From: Cruorifilaria tuberocauda
Lineage: Eukaryota; Nematoda; Chromadorea; Rhabditida; Onchocercidae
Direction: 5' to 3'
DNA: 64,000 bases
Assembly: GCA_013365365.1 (NCBI GenBank)
Contig: JABVXU010000055.1
Location: forward strand, 47,501-111,500
The first letter of the stretch is position 1. Every line of letters starts with the position of its first letter. Positions 50,123 through 62,300 of this stretch are shown here, in pieces. Under the pieces are notes generated by a model. That model was given only the letters and a program-made list of their open reading frames with translations, made no database searches and was not told where the DNA came from. The translations under genes and the position numbers were made by a program.

Positions 50123-53035
50123 TCCGGTTGTTATAGTAACAGAGAGTATATGAAACTTTGGACGGATCTGTAGGCTTTGTTTCTCATGGTAACCATCCAG
50201 GTGTAACTTCAAAGTAACTAAGTTAGGAAAGTTGCGCTTTGAAATCATGATTAAATTCAGAAAATTACTCTGCAATCTCGTTTTTAAATCCCAACAATAA
50301 AGGAATTATAAATTAAACAGCTTGCAAGGTAGTTAGCAGCTGACTGGATCCGTAATAAATTACTGGATAAAATAAGATAACCCAAAAATAAGATAAACCA
50401 TATTGATATGTGAATGAAATTTGAAAATCTAAGAATATCCAACCGAACGATGTTTTCTTTTGCCAAATCCGCTATGCCACTTCGTTGGCAAAAAGTATAT
50501 ACTCACCTTTTATGATATAGAAACTGATTTCATGCCATTTTGATCCAAAATTGCTTCAACAAAATTTCCATCCCAAAATGTCAACAGTGCTGTCGCATTT
50601 TTTCTCATTGAAAATCAATGAATTAAAAATAGCAAAACAACAGTTAATTTTATTTTTTCAATAAATGTTAGAATGTTAAAATGATCATAAACTAATATAA
50701 ACCCTTTAAAGGAACGAAGAATATACTGGTTCTATCCTATGGTTCCATGAGTACTGTGGTACCTATCTGCAAAGCACCTGTCTTTCTGTAGCCATTTCCT
50801 TTTTAAAGATAATTTGCCCTCACTTCACCGCTATTCCAATTCGGTTTGAATATCAGTGGAAAATTTGTCCCCTACGGATAAAATGAAAGAGACGCTTTAA
50901 AAAAAATCTTTTTGCTTTTGCTTTTGATCAATCCTGATACAGCATTCTATCGTAGAACACTTGATAAGGATATCCGAAACAGTGGCATTGTGAAACAGGA
51001 CTAAAGCAAAATATAAGAACGGATTTTCAATGAAAACGAAAATAATTTGAAAAATGCATATTTGTGCAATTGTTAAAGTTCATGAGAAAATGGTAACCTG
51101 GTAGGATTGATATTAATATTATCACTGAACAAATTATCAAGGAAGAACATTAGAGGGCATTAGATTCTATCGGATCCAGAATTTATTAAAACCTCTTTTA
51201 TCTGCTATCAAAATAATTAAAATAAAAAATGAATGTGTTTTAGACATTAGTTCTCAAAGTTATATAAATCACTGCTTTGTCGTTAGGAAATTCATAAAAC
51301 GATATCTTATTAACCAATCCTGATTATAATGAGGATGGAGCATAAAAAGAAACGAAACAGCGCTAAAAGCCGCATTTGTTTCATTTTAAAATGAAAACAC
51401 GGTAGCAGAAATTTTATCCCTTTAGTCTGATCCAAAATTACCTTATCATTTTTCCAAACTTCTAGAAACAGTATTATGGCAGTTTCCTGATAAGGAAAAA
51501 TTACCAGAACGCACCAAAAATTCCAAAACATTATCGAAACATCTTGAGTCTGGCATATCGTGTTCGACCACCAGATATCGGAATTATTATCCTGATGAAC
51601 TTCGAACCATTCCATTTTCTTCTCCTGAAACAGAACAACTTAACGCAAAATTAGCTAAAACTTATACAAACAAACAATTATTTCTGCCAGTAAATGGAAA
51701 CTTTTCGTCACTAAATTGAGGTATTTTTCTTTCTTGACATCTAAACATTCTTATCTGCATGTCATGCAACGTTTAGCTACTCAGTTTTTAGATATTTAAT
51801 ATGACAAGAGAGAAATTACAGTTTCTAGAGACTATTGCCATACGTGTAACTCGTTATAATGTCTTCGGAGAAGGCATAAAATTAAAGTTTCCACGTAACG
51901 TATTGATCTCATACCATTATGAGCAACCGATGTAAATATTTGAAAACTTTTACAGAGGCAAAATTTGCAATATATTAATTGATCCAATATATGACATTAT
52001 TAGCAGCAAATATGTTATTGAAAATAAAAACGTGTTTTGAGTATTATTTATTTTAAAAAATTCTTATTGTTAGCGAGAAGTGAATGAATCCCAGCGATCA
52101 CAAAAAACTCCGGAAGTCCGGAAGAGGGAGAATTTCAAATAACTGTATTCACTAAACGATTATACACATTTTTTGTTTCTATTTTGAATACTAATATTAA
52201 CCGATATGGTTTCGCTCTGTACCATAAAGGAAACGTATTGGTTAAAAAGCAGCTATAAATCATTGTCATATGTTAAACATATCCCAGATTAATATAGAAT
52301 AATACTGATAGAACTGATTCGGTGTAAGTTGTACCTGAAATTAAAATCAAAAAAGATAAGCATATTAACATTAGATTATTAACATTATTGACATTAATAA
52401 TCATTATTAACATTATTAACATTATCAACATTATTAACTTATTATTTTTGCATATTTCTGATCATACGATATCTCAAACAGTGTTCTTCAATTCAGCCTA
52501 TCGAACTTTTTTCAGGCCAGAAAGCAGAAAAATTTTTATAATTTATACCAAAATGTTTTAGAATCAGTGTCTTAAATAAAACATCGACCTCTGACTGACT
52601 TTATAAACAATTGTATGAGTGATACAATATAGGATTCAATTTTTTGTTTGGCCAACTGTACTACAGCTTGTTTCCGCAATACATAAATGTTGTCCTGAAA
52701 TGGTTTCGGACCGGTGGAAACGTACGATACTGTAACGAATACATAAAATAGGATCGACTACTTTGGTAATCTATAACATGAAATAAAATTTGAGGAAATA
52801 AATCTACAGAAATTAGGAAAAAGGAACAAATAAACTCGAGAATCAGCAAGAAATGAAAATAAGAGAAGTGATAATAGAATCTGTCGTATGCATATAGTTA
52901 ATTCTGTTTTGCTTATTTTAGCTCCAATTTTTTCTGAATTCGTTTGTAATTTATGTCAACCAATTTGTAACATTTAGCCAAACCTATGGATGCCTTTTTG
53001 AGAGACAGCAAACTTATCCTATATTCACCATCTCT
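50123..53035 (-). other. candidate uncharacterised multi-exon gene or gene relic
   Basis: Several minus-strand segments are open, flanked by good splice sites and begin in phase 0. From high to low: 53035 downward after ctactaacag (RDGEYRISLLSLKKASIG); 52726-52770 (atgttatag acceptor, gtacgt donor; VVDPILCIRYSI); 52334 downward after ttttaatttcag (VQLTPNQFYQYY); 51505-51624, an exact 40-codon exon between gttctgtttcag and gtaatt, rich in Trp (EWFEVHQDNNSDIWW, FWNFWCVL); 50824-50871 (tatccgtag acceptor, gtgagg donor; FPLIFKPNWNSGE); and 50123-50236, 38 codons ending at gtaaga (LVTLKLHLDGYHEKQSL). Near 50640-50530 another stretch reads LLTFWDGNFVEAILDQNG but hits a TAA just before a gtgagt donor. 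I do not recognise the protein. The 51505-51624 exon is the best supported; the joins are inferred, and in-frame stops could mean decay. Confidence 0.35.
52363..52440. repeat. imperfect ATTAAC/ATTATT hexanucleotide repeat
   Basis: Units attaac, attgac, attatc and aacatt recur with a period of 6 or 9 bases over about 78 bases. Confidence 0.7.
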
Positions 53036-53666
53036 CTGTTAGTAGAATATTAACAATAAAAACAGAACCAAAAATTGTAATTAGTCAAGGTAATTACAAT
53101 TTTTCTGAAATAAAAATGCCTCAGAAATTAACAGCATAACTGCAAAAAAGATGAAATAAAATTTTCTCTCTTTCGTTTTATCATTTATCGCACAGTTTAT
53201 CAAAAGGTAAATGCAGCTCCGTGTCGATTATATAATCTTTTATAATTTATCACTTATTCATCATTTAATCTTTTAGGGGAGTTGTTAATTACAATGAAAT
53301 TAAGGAATATATCCAATTTGGAAATGATTCATAGAAGCTTTTTTTGATTAAATGATTGACTGAGTATTGGATGCTTTTAGCATCTCAGTCAGTATTATAT
53401 ACCTGACGCTTACATCTAAATATTTTTGAAAATAATTTTCTTTTTCCTTGATGTCAATTTGTAGCGAAATGTATTCTACACCTTTGGAATAGAATTAAAA
53501 TTCTCATACGTCGTTTTGAAATATCTAAATTAAAAAAAAACTGAAACATCGTAACCATTGTTAGATATTCGAATCACTGCAAACAATTTTCATGTTCTTA
53601 TTCGTTGTACCTTATAATTTTCGCGTAAAAAATAAAACGTTCCTTGAATGATTCGATTGAGCCGCG

Positions 53667-53717
53667 CAAGTCCAGATTAAATTAACTTCCTCAAACTTTC
53701 CGGACAAAATTTTTTAG
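53667..53717 (+). repeat. left copy of the terminal direct repeat (LTR end fragment)
   Basis: It shares ccagattaaat, cttc-tcaaactttcc and gg-aa-attt with the copy at 57736-57786, at about 80% identity by eye. It lies directly before the possible primer-binding site, where the 3' end of a 5' LTR should be. Confidence 0.65.
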
Positions 53718-53733
53718 TGCCACGAGCCGGGAC
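53715..53733 (+). other. possible tRNA primer-binding site
   Basis: A GC-rich tgccacgagccgggac block sits between the LTR-end repeat and the gag start, where the primer-binding site is expected. Which tRNA it would match cannot be decided without comparison. Confidence 0.35.
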
Positions 53734-53734
53734 A

Positions 53735-55045
53735 ATGTTCGATAGCTTAGCTGTAAACATCGAACCGTCGAGAGAGAAGTTGGTACAACTATTCGAGGAT
53801 GCAAAAGCTTTGGATCTAACTCCTCTCGATGAAACGTTATTACAGAATGAGCTGCGCAGGGAATACGAGGCGCAAAGGAGAATTGTTCAATAGAAAATCA
53901 AACACCTGGAACTCTATATTGGCATCATCGAATCCATCAATGAAAAATAGTTAGAACCAATCCATCAGCTACCCCGGCACAAAGGAAAAAAGAGGAAAAA
54001 TACGCAGAAATCATCACGGAGAAGGATATTTTATTTTTATTAAATGATGGCAAAGAAATGGTTGTAGTCTCGATAAGTGGGCAAAGGTCAAAAAAGTGAA
54101 TTAGTTCCTCAAGCAGAGTCATCCCCAATAGTTCAGCAGACTACTGTAAACTTACCCCAATTGCCATTGCCGACCTTCAGTGATGACCCTAAATTATGGA
54201 GGGAATTTTGGAGTGAATTTGAAGCTGCAGTCCACAATCAACGGATTTCAGATATTCAAAAGTTGAATTACCTCCTTTCTTGCCTCGAAGGGGAAGCCTT
54301 TTAAGCTGTAAGAGGTTACGATATTGCGCTCGAAAATTACGCAATCATAAGGGATATTTTAACCAGCAAATTTGGAAAAGTATTCACTATCAATAAATCA
54401 TTGTACAACGAATTAGATTGCATCAAAAGAAGTGATAGAGATTGGGTAGTCACAGTCGAAGCCACAGAGCGGCTATTCAGATAACTAAAAGCCCTAGGAG
54501 AAATTCTAGAGCATTCTAGTACTGAGAACATAATCGAAAAGAGGTTACCAAATTGGATACTAGACAAGGTATACCAGCAGAAGGAGGAACAAGAAGCATG
54601 GTCGGTTAATAAACTCCGGTTATTCTTAAGGAAGTTGGTGGAAAGAAACCAGGAAGTGACTCGTAACCAAGCATTCAGCAATGAGAAGACGAAAAACTCT
54701 CACGAGAGAAAACGCAAAAGACTCCATACCAAAGCCGAGGAGAAACATTTGCCCTGGTTGCAATCAAACAACCGAACTCAAGTAGCCAAAGGGCTACCAG
54801 ACAGACTCTGTGCCTTTTGTAACAAACATCATTGGGATACTGATTGTCAAATGTATCCGATCCTTACACGAAGAATGGAACGTTTGAGGGAAATCAAAGC
54901 ATGGCTCAATTGTCTTCAATCAGGACATGAGACTAAAGACTGCAATATTAGGAAACGGAAATGTTTCCATTACAAGGAACCGCATAATAGCGCATTATGT
55001 CCCATCAAATATAAGGACATACAAAATGCTGGATCAACTAAATAA
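53735..55045 (+). pseudogene. gag remnant with zinc knuckles
   Basis: The frame opens at ATG 53735 but is broken by TAG at 53891-53893 and further stops, including ones at about 54302 and 54482. The segment 54150-54300 has the Pao gag (DUF1759) mark, LPTFSDDPKLWREFWSEFE. Near 54810-54850 lies a knuckle of the form C-x2-C-x3-H-x4-C (CAFCNKHHWDTDC). Further Cys/His clusters follow to about 55000; in the last one (CFHYKEPHNSALC) the second Cys is Tyr. Gag normally packages the element RNA; this copy cannot make an intact product. Confidence 0.8.
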
Positions 55046-55519
55046 AACTTCAACTCCATCAATCTCGACGAATTCAGTAATAAAAGGTATGGGTCAAACG
55101 AATAAGAAATTTACTCATGTGCAAGGGAATTACGTTAGTAATCTAAACGAAACAGAAGTCCAGGAAAGGGCCGTAGCATTATTTGACAGTGGATCGCAAT
55201 TATTATCATTTGTATCCGAAGATTTGCTAAAATCGACTTAAACTCAAAGGAAAGGTAGAAAAAATACGAATTGCTTCCTTTGGCAATAAGTCGGCAACAC
55301 CGCGCCATACAACTAAGGCAGAAGTGGCCTTAATAATAGGACAGGAGTTCAGCAAGCTTGATGTCCATACGGTCGATTATTTAACGAACAGGTTACAAGT
55401 TGTTAACTAAACCATCAAGACCTGTCGTCAATTATAGATCAGGACCAATTAGTTGGTCTAGAAAGTCATTGGAAACGGCCTGACATACTTATCGGATCGA
55501 TCATCTCTTTAAGTTCATA
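55046..55519 (+). pseudogene. aspartic protease remnant
   Basis: The active-site motif DSGSQ, followed by LLSFVSEDL, is intact at about 55183-55230, as in the retropepsin of Pao elements (DUF1758). A stop follows at about 55239, and the rest of the domain is readable only with frame changes. WKRPDILIGS near 55465-55500 is a typical Pao segment after the protease. Confidence 0.75.
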
Positions 55520-56610
55520 ATGCTAGAGAAGATTCAAAATTTAAAGTCTGGGTTTTCCCTGCTCCAAACGAAACTTGGACCGATGCTAGCAGGAAATCGC
55601 TACATGAATGAAACCCCTGACTTACTCAATGTGAAATCAACCTGCACGGCTAGCGTAACCAGTCCAGACATAGATCATTTCTGGAAACTGGAGTACATAG
55701 GTATCCAGGAGCAACCTAACGCCGAAGATGATGAAAAGGCGTTAGAAGTTTTCAAGGAACGCATATCCCAACAAAATGGTAGATATCAGGACTGCTGGCC
55801 GTGGAAGGAAGCTAAGGTCAAGTTGGAAAGCAATTATGGCCTATGTTTCGGGCGTTTAAAGACGCTAGTCAAACGACTAGAAACCAATGAACAGTTACTT
55901 CACCAATACGACAAAACAATACGAGATCAGTTGCAGTCAGGGATAATTGAAGATGTCAGTGCGGACATGGATGAAAAAGGTGTAATTCATTATTTACCGC
56001 ATCACGAAGTCATAACTCTCCACAAACCTGTAACTAAACTCCGAATAGTCCATGATGCTTCTGCGCATCTTAAAAGTACGAGAAGCAAGAATGAAGTTCT
56101 TTATCGCGACCCATTATGCTTCCAAATCTAGTAGGAATACTACTGCGATTTCGAATGATGAAAAATGTGATTATTGCCGACGTGGAGAAGGCATTTTTAC
56201 AGCTGGACTCCATCCGTCAGATAGAAATTGCCCCAGATTCCTCTGGTGAAGGAGATTGATAGTCCTGTTACCGAAGAAAATTTAAAGCATTATCGTTTCA
56301 GAAGGGTTCCTTTCGGAGTCATTTCATCGCTCTTTTTACTTTCAGCGACATTAAACTTAGAGCTGATCGGAACAAAAACCGCATTGGAACTTGGAAAAAA
56401 TCTCTACGTTGACAATGTAATCTTATCAGCAAAAGATACTATAGATGTCTTGCGGAAATATAGCGAAACGAAATCCATTTTCGATAAAGCTGAAATAAAT
56501 ATACGAGAATTCTCGTCAAATGATGAGAATTTCAATCTGAAAATGCTGACAAGAGAGAAAAGAAAATTCTCGGTATTAGTTGGGACAGTGAAACAGACAT
56601 TATTCAGGTG
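55520..56610 (+). pseudogene. reverse transcriptase remnant
   Basis: The upstream part opens with a GFSLLQTKLGPMLAG segment and a FWKLEYIGI block. RT motifs follow: KLRIVHDASA near 56035-56065, then a stop at 56129-56131, DVEKAFLQL (motif A) near 56180-56210 in another frame, RRVPFGVISS (motif B) near 56300-56330, and LYVDN (motif C) near 56400-56415. At least two frame changes are needed, so no single frame spans the domain. The YVDN form may be ancestral to this lineage or a mutation. Confidence 0.8.
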
Positions 56611-57315
56611 ACACTGAAGCCATGGGTTGGAAACAAATTAACCAAGAGGACGATTTTACAATTCGTTGTCTCTCAATATAATCCAATGGGATTTCTCGTA
56701 CTTGCAATGATTCGATTCAAGCTGTTCCTGCAACTTCTGTGGAAAAAGAATAACACCTGAGATCAGCCCATAAGCCAAGAAGACGCAGAAAATTGGAACT
56801 CTCTTATATCGAAGTGACCAACAAAATTAAAGGAACTTCCGCGATGTGTAACGAATCCACCCGGCCAGATCCAAATTCATGTATTCACAGATGCCTCAAA
56901 ATTGGCATATGCTGCTGCTGTATACATGCGAAATCACGGAATTCATCGAACAAAAACGTCCCTAATATTTGCTAAATCCCGAATAGCACCAATTAAAGGT
57001 GCTACCATTCCTCGATTGGAGTTATTGGCAGTACTTATTGGGGTACGAGCAGCACATTTTGTAATAAAACAATTGGAGCTTAAAACTAAAACCTCGGTGA
57101 TGTTATGGTCCGACTCCAAGTGTGTACTGCATTGGATTCAGAACTTTTCTAAACTATTATCGAGATTTGTGAGAATAGGGTCGAGATACGGCAAGCAAAA
57201 TTTCAGTTCAGATATATTCCAAGTGAGCATAATCCTGTGGACATTGCAACAAAGGGGTTATCTCCAAGAAAACTTGGAAATTATGAACGGTGGTGGAAAG
57301 GATCATCATGGTTAA
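56611..57315 (+). pseudogene. RNase H remnant
   Basis: Motifs VFTDASKLAYAAAVYM, RLELLAVLIGVRAA and LWSDSKCVLHWI keep the acidic residues D, E and D of the RNase H active site. The tail with IPSEHNPVD lies in a different frame, with a shift near 57200, followed by RWWKGSSWL. This is the least decayed part of the element. Confidence 0.8.
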
Positions 57316-57740
57316 TAGAAGACGAGCTCCAGTGGCCGCACTGGGAGTTCAACTTCCACGATGAAGCCAGAAGAAAAAACTATCGCAAAAGTTACAACTC
57401 ACATAAACAAGAGTTTCAAACTTATGGATGGAATCGATTTAGCAAATGGCTGAAATTATTAAGGACAACTATCTGGGTTCTTAAATTCTTAAAGTTACTG
57501 ACAAAGGAGAAAATTAGGTGGTTGCAAACGTTATCAACTGAGAAAGATTGACTTATGAACGAGGATTATAAGTTAGCTGAATGGTTGCTAATTAAACAAG
57601 CGCAAACTGAAGGAATCTCCGAAGATGGCTAGGAAAAATGGAATCTCTATCAAGATCAGCAAACTTTATGGAGATCGAGAAGTCGATTGGAAAATTCAGA
57701 ATTAAATGACGATAGCAAACATCCCATTTACCTCTCAAAT
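57316..57740 (+). pseudogene. truncated integrase N-terminal region
   Basis: The stretch resembles the start of the Pao integrase module (RFSKWLKLLRTTIWVLKFLK, then RLENSELNDDSKHPIYLSNP) in two frames. The HHCC zinc finger and DDE catalytic core that should follow are absent: the similarity ends exactly where the right-hand terminal repeat begins. Confidence 0.65.
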
Positions 57741-57786
57741 CCAGATTAAATCACTTCTTCAAACTTTCCCGGCAACATTTATTATT
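57736..57786 (+). repeat. right copy of the terminal direct repeat
   Basis: This is the partner of 53667-53717. It is fused directly to the truncated integrase region, which implies a deletion of the rest of the element or a recombination into the LTR end. Confidence 0.65.
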
Positions 57787-59298
57787 ATCAAATCCTATAT
57801 CCTTTTAAATAATTCCCCTTCTATGCTTTAGCTTCGAAAATTCTAGCCTAAAGTTTTAGGTGTAAAATTTAGAATGGGTAAACTGTGAAGTACTGAATAT
57901 ACAGTCTTGAATCTGGCGATAGATATAAATACTTGAATACTTTTAAACTAAGAAGTCAATGTTTCTAGAAAAATGTCATAAGATAACTCTGTAAATTATT
58001 ATTTCGACCTGTAAGATTCTCGAAGTAGTATTTACAGAATAAGGTCATTAATACACCAGAAGCTATACACTAAATACATCTTTTGGACGGAAAAGCAAAA
58101 GTTAATGAATTGCTGTCAACGACATTATTCGGATTTTTGAAATTTCAGCAGTTATAGCTCCAAAAAATAATTGATAAATCGATAATGTAATCGTCTTCTA
58201 TTATTGCTCTCATTACTATTCTATAATTAAAAGAAACTATAATTAAAAGTATTTTAGCGAGATCATTACCTATAAATGAAACTCGTTAAAAGCTTTCACC
58301 TGAAAATTGTTTCATTCAATTAAAGAATTTGAAATTCGAATATCAAAATTTACTTTATTTCCGAAACGATTAATACCTATATATATAGAATTAAATTTAC
58401 CTATATAGATAGTATAGGTAAGTTAGGTGTTAGTACCTATATAGAGTTAAATTTTAATTTCATTTTTGCAAGGAAAAAGTGCAATTTGTTTAAATAGCAA
58501 AGCATAATTCATAGATTGATGGCTGGGAATTCTATTAAATTTCTGTAAAATTAAAAAAGAAAAAATTACATGTTCTGAGGTTAAATAATGTATAAATTGT
58601 GCGGGATATTAAATCAACTATTAGAATAGAATAGAATACTTACATATTAGAATTAGAATACTTCATAAGAATTTCTCAAGTTCTATTTAAGAGAGTAACG
58701 AGATGATAATGCCAGTAAAAATAATTCCGCTTGAGGTAAAATTTCCCTTCAGTTGAGTAACAATTGTAGTGGTATTTAGTTTCACTAATGATATGTATCC
58801 TTGGATCTCATGTTACTCTGCATTTAAGTAGAGCTAAACGTGTTGACCATGCGAATTGTTCGGTAAACTGCCAAGAGAATCGAAAGTGTGCGAATCTTAT
58901 CATTTACTTATCTCTTTAATTTCCCAGAGACGAAGTTTCGAAAACACCGCACACATCCCTGAAATTGGCACATCAATCAGCTACCGTATAATTTCAATGA
59001 CAGAAACAAACTGTTTGCCCGAGACCGCGGAATACGAGATGAGCTTTTGGCCCGATTGTTTAGAAGTGATATGTAAGAAATCTCACGAGTTTTTTGACAC
59101 TGTATTCAAGTTGTTGTGTTTCGCTTGTCTTTCCTTTTTTTCTTCCTGAGATAATAAGATGGCAGTAACTTTTGAGATAGACCTTTGGGATGGAGAAGTA
59201 AGCTAGAGAACTTTGGAAATACAGTACGTTTTTCATTGAAGGGTTCAGATGAATTAGAAATAGCTGTGTGTATTTCATTAGCACATTACTTAGTTTCA
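57787..59298. other. intergenic upstream of attractin
   Basis: No gene is supported. Open frame 58856-59149 has no motif. A repeat-rich patch lies at 58373-58458. A T-rich acceptor (ttagtttcag, ending 59299) precedes the attractin ATG by about 50 bases and may be a trans-splice site. Confidence 0.4.
58373..58458. repeat. tacctatata direct and inverted repeats
   Basis: tacctatata followed by a gaattaaattt or gagttaaattt block occurs at the two ends. The middle (acctatatagatagtataggt) can fold into a small hairpin. Confidence 0.55.
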
Positions 59299-59348
59299 GT
59301 TTATAGCGCCCGCGTTGGTCGTTTAAAGCATAATAATGTATATATGAG

Positions 59349-62300
59349 ATGGGTGCTGCCTTATGGGCCGCGATGTTCCTCCATGCATCTACAGTAATTT
59401 ATTCTAGTGTACACATCGAACGGTTTGTTTTTATCACATTTTTACTTTGAGCGTTATGATAAGTAGAGTTTTGCATGCCTTTGTTTCTTGCTATTATTTT
59501 TTTGTTTTATTCTCGTTTCTTTCTTTTCTGCTTGTAAATCAATATTTTGATTCGTGGGCCGTCCTTTTAATAATTACGTGATTTACATAGGAATTATTAT
59601 TCTTCAGATTACATTCACGACGATATTTCAGCAGATGATTATAATTATATTTCAGAATCGGGTCTGCGTCCGTATCAAAAAATTGTGATAACAAGCCGTG
59701 CTATCAAGGTAAATGTGAAAATGAAAAGTGTCGTTGTTTCGCTGGTTGGGGTGGCGTTCAGTGTGATCGATGTCATGGACGAAACCTGTAATTTTATTTT
59801 TTATCACTCATTAATTCTTTTTTCCTGGAAGAAATTAGAAAGGAACAGTTGGATTCATTAAATTATATTTAAGCCTGACAGACGAAAGTGAATTGCTCAC
59901 GGATGGCCCACGCAACTACAGTTCGTCCTCACGATGCATGTGGATTATTAGGGATGAGAAAAAGCAAGGCGCGTTGTTGTTGCGGATTGATTCGCTAGTT
60001 ACCGAGTGTAGCTGGGATCATTTGTATATATATGATGGGACAGGAACTAGAAGTCATCAGCTAGCTGCATTTAGGTATGCTATAAATTGATGTCATCAGT
60101 AGGAGTTTGGATTATTCAGGTAAATGCTCATTCATAATGGAACAATTTTGGATCCATTTTATTAAAATTCTGAGCGCTTCCGTGAAGGTATAAATTTCTG
60201 TAAAAAGTAGGCACTGCGGTAAAATACTTCCAAGTTTGCAAAAATAATTTTTCGATTGATCTTCTAACCTCCTTATGTATTCAAGTGCCTGAGAAAGTAA
60301 CGGTTTACTCTGTTATTCAAAGCACTATATTTCAGTGGTGTCATCTCTGGTAGAGAGATGAGCATCAAATCTGGAAAGGCGCTTGTTTATTTCTTTAGTG
60401 ATTTGGCATTTAACATGTCTGGTTTCAACATCACTTTTGCTTATGACAAATGCCCGAATAACTGCACATCAAACGGGAAATGTACTGATGGTATTTGTGA
60501 GTGTTATGAAGGATATACGGGAATACAGTGTGATACGCTGATTTGCACTGATAAAGACAGGAATAAAACATCAAAAGCATGTGGTATGGCAGGTATTTGC
60601 AACGCTGACAATAGATGCAGCTGTAATATGCATTTCCACGGTATTGTTTATATTTTCTTTATATATAGTTGAACAATTTAATATTTTGTTATAAACGTAA
60701 AATTGTATGGCTCGGTGAGGGGTAAAAGGAAAGAGAGAGTTTTTCTTGAAATTTTTAAATATATTTATTAAATCGTCGGTACTATTATCCACTATGTTTG
60801 AAAAGCGGGAAAAATCGGATTTGTGTGTGACAGAGTTTCATGAGTAATAATTTGAAAATAAAATAAATATAAAGTGTTAAACAATGATGTAGTTCTGCTG
60901 TTAACATCATATTAGTACGACGAAAAAATTGTTTGAAGTAACTGTTTGTATTTGTAATTTTTATCATTCATGATGTCAATACAATTTCTTTACAGGAGAT
61001 CGTTGTCAGGCTTTGACAACACAATCGGTTTTTGAAACACTTCTGACAACTGGAAATCTTGGAGCACGTGCATCGCACACAGCCATCCTCGTAAACGACA
61101 CAAAAATATGGGTAATTGGTGGAGCCCATTTCACTGGTGTTAACAATTCGTTTGTTGTTGTATACGATATTACAAATTCATCGTGGTATGAAATTCCAAC
61201 AAAAAACACTCCCAAATCGCGTTACGATCACACTGTTGTAAGATATAAGGTAAGCAGCAATCAAGGCTCATATAAACACTTTTGTAATTTAACATTTCTG
61301 TATCAAAAATAAAGTGTAGTTTTATAGAATTAAATTAGATTTCATTTTTTCAGTTGTCACTTATTCATATTTTATCTGTGATTTAATTTTTAGAGTACCA
61401 TATATATGTTTGGTGGTGTAATTGATGAAAGGATAGTGACCAATGAATTGTGGAGTTTGGATCTTGGGACTCTGGAGTGGACTTTGGAAAATACTAATAA
61501 CAATGCATCAGATGCTATGCCTGGTGCTGTTGCTGGCCATGCTGCGCATTTGATTGGAGATGAAATGCTTGTATTTTATGGTCATAGTCCATATTTTGGA
61601 TACATGTACAGCATACAGAAATATAAGATTAGTGAGTATTTCATAGTTATATTTACATATTAAATATCTTGTTTTTCAATTTTCTCTTTTTCCCGTTGCC
61701 TTCCCGTACAACTATTTGTGAATTCAACAATTTGAGTTTGAATATAAGTTTATTTTTTCTCCAACAGAATTCACGGTTACTTTAACTCAGTCATATTACC
61801 TTGTAATTTGCTAGGTTTCGGGAAATTGGTTATGTGGCTGTAATTTACAAATATATTTACGTCGTGTACTTTATCCGCTTCTGAATGCGCTTCTGTAATT
61901 AACTTTAGATAAATATGTCGTTAATTGTTATGATATTCAGTCAAGGGGAAGTATTTTAGGTACCAAGCGATGGAGCATTGTTCCAGATCATGGTCCTCAT
62001 GTGCAGGGAAGATTTGGTCATTCTCTCGTTGCATATGTTCATGAAAAAAAGGAAGTTATCTTGATCTATGGTGGTTATCTATTGCCTTATGAAGGTTTCT
62101 TATCACGAGTTAGCAGTACTTTAATAGAATATATTTGTGACAGTCGAGAATGGTAATTTTTCCATATTTTTGCCAAGTGACAGCAACTTTAGAGTAAACT
62201 TAGGTATGTAGATTGGCTGAAGTGATTTGAACTGCACAAACCTGTGCTATCTTACATCTAGCGAATGTTAGACGTGAAATTAGTAATGTTTCAAGTATAG

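Larger units (their letters stand above)
53667..57786 (+). mobile_element. decayed Pao/BEL-type LTR retrotransposon
   Basis: The relic carries gag, zinc knuckles, aspartic protease, reverse transcriptase and RNase H in the BEL/Pao order, all on the plus strand and interrupted by many stops and frameshifts. It stops in the N-terminal part of the integrase region; the integrase core, the rest of the 3' end and full LTRs are missing. A diverged direct repeat of about 50 bases marks both ends (53667-53717 and 57736-57786). It is richer in G and C than the surrounding DNA, which is typical of an inserted element. It is inactive as it stands. Confidence 0.88.

Noticed and set aside
50467..50530. 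Minus-strand WHSGFGKRK, resembling an FG-amide neuropeptide site
   Set aside because: No signal peptide or precursor context, and it follows an in-frame stop; more likely intron or relic sequence after a gtgagt donor.
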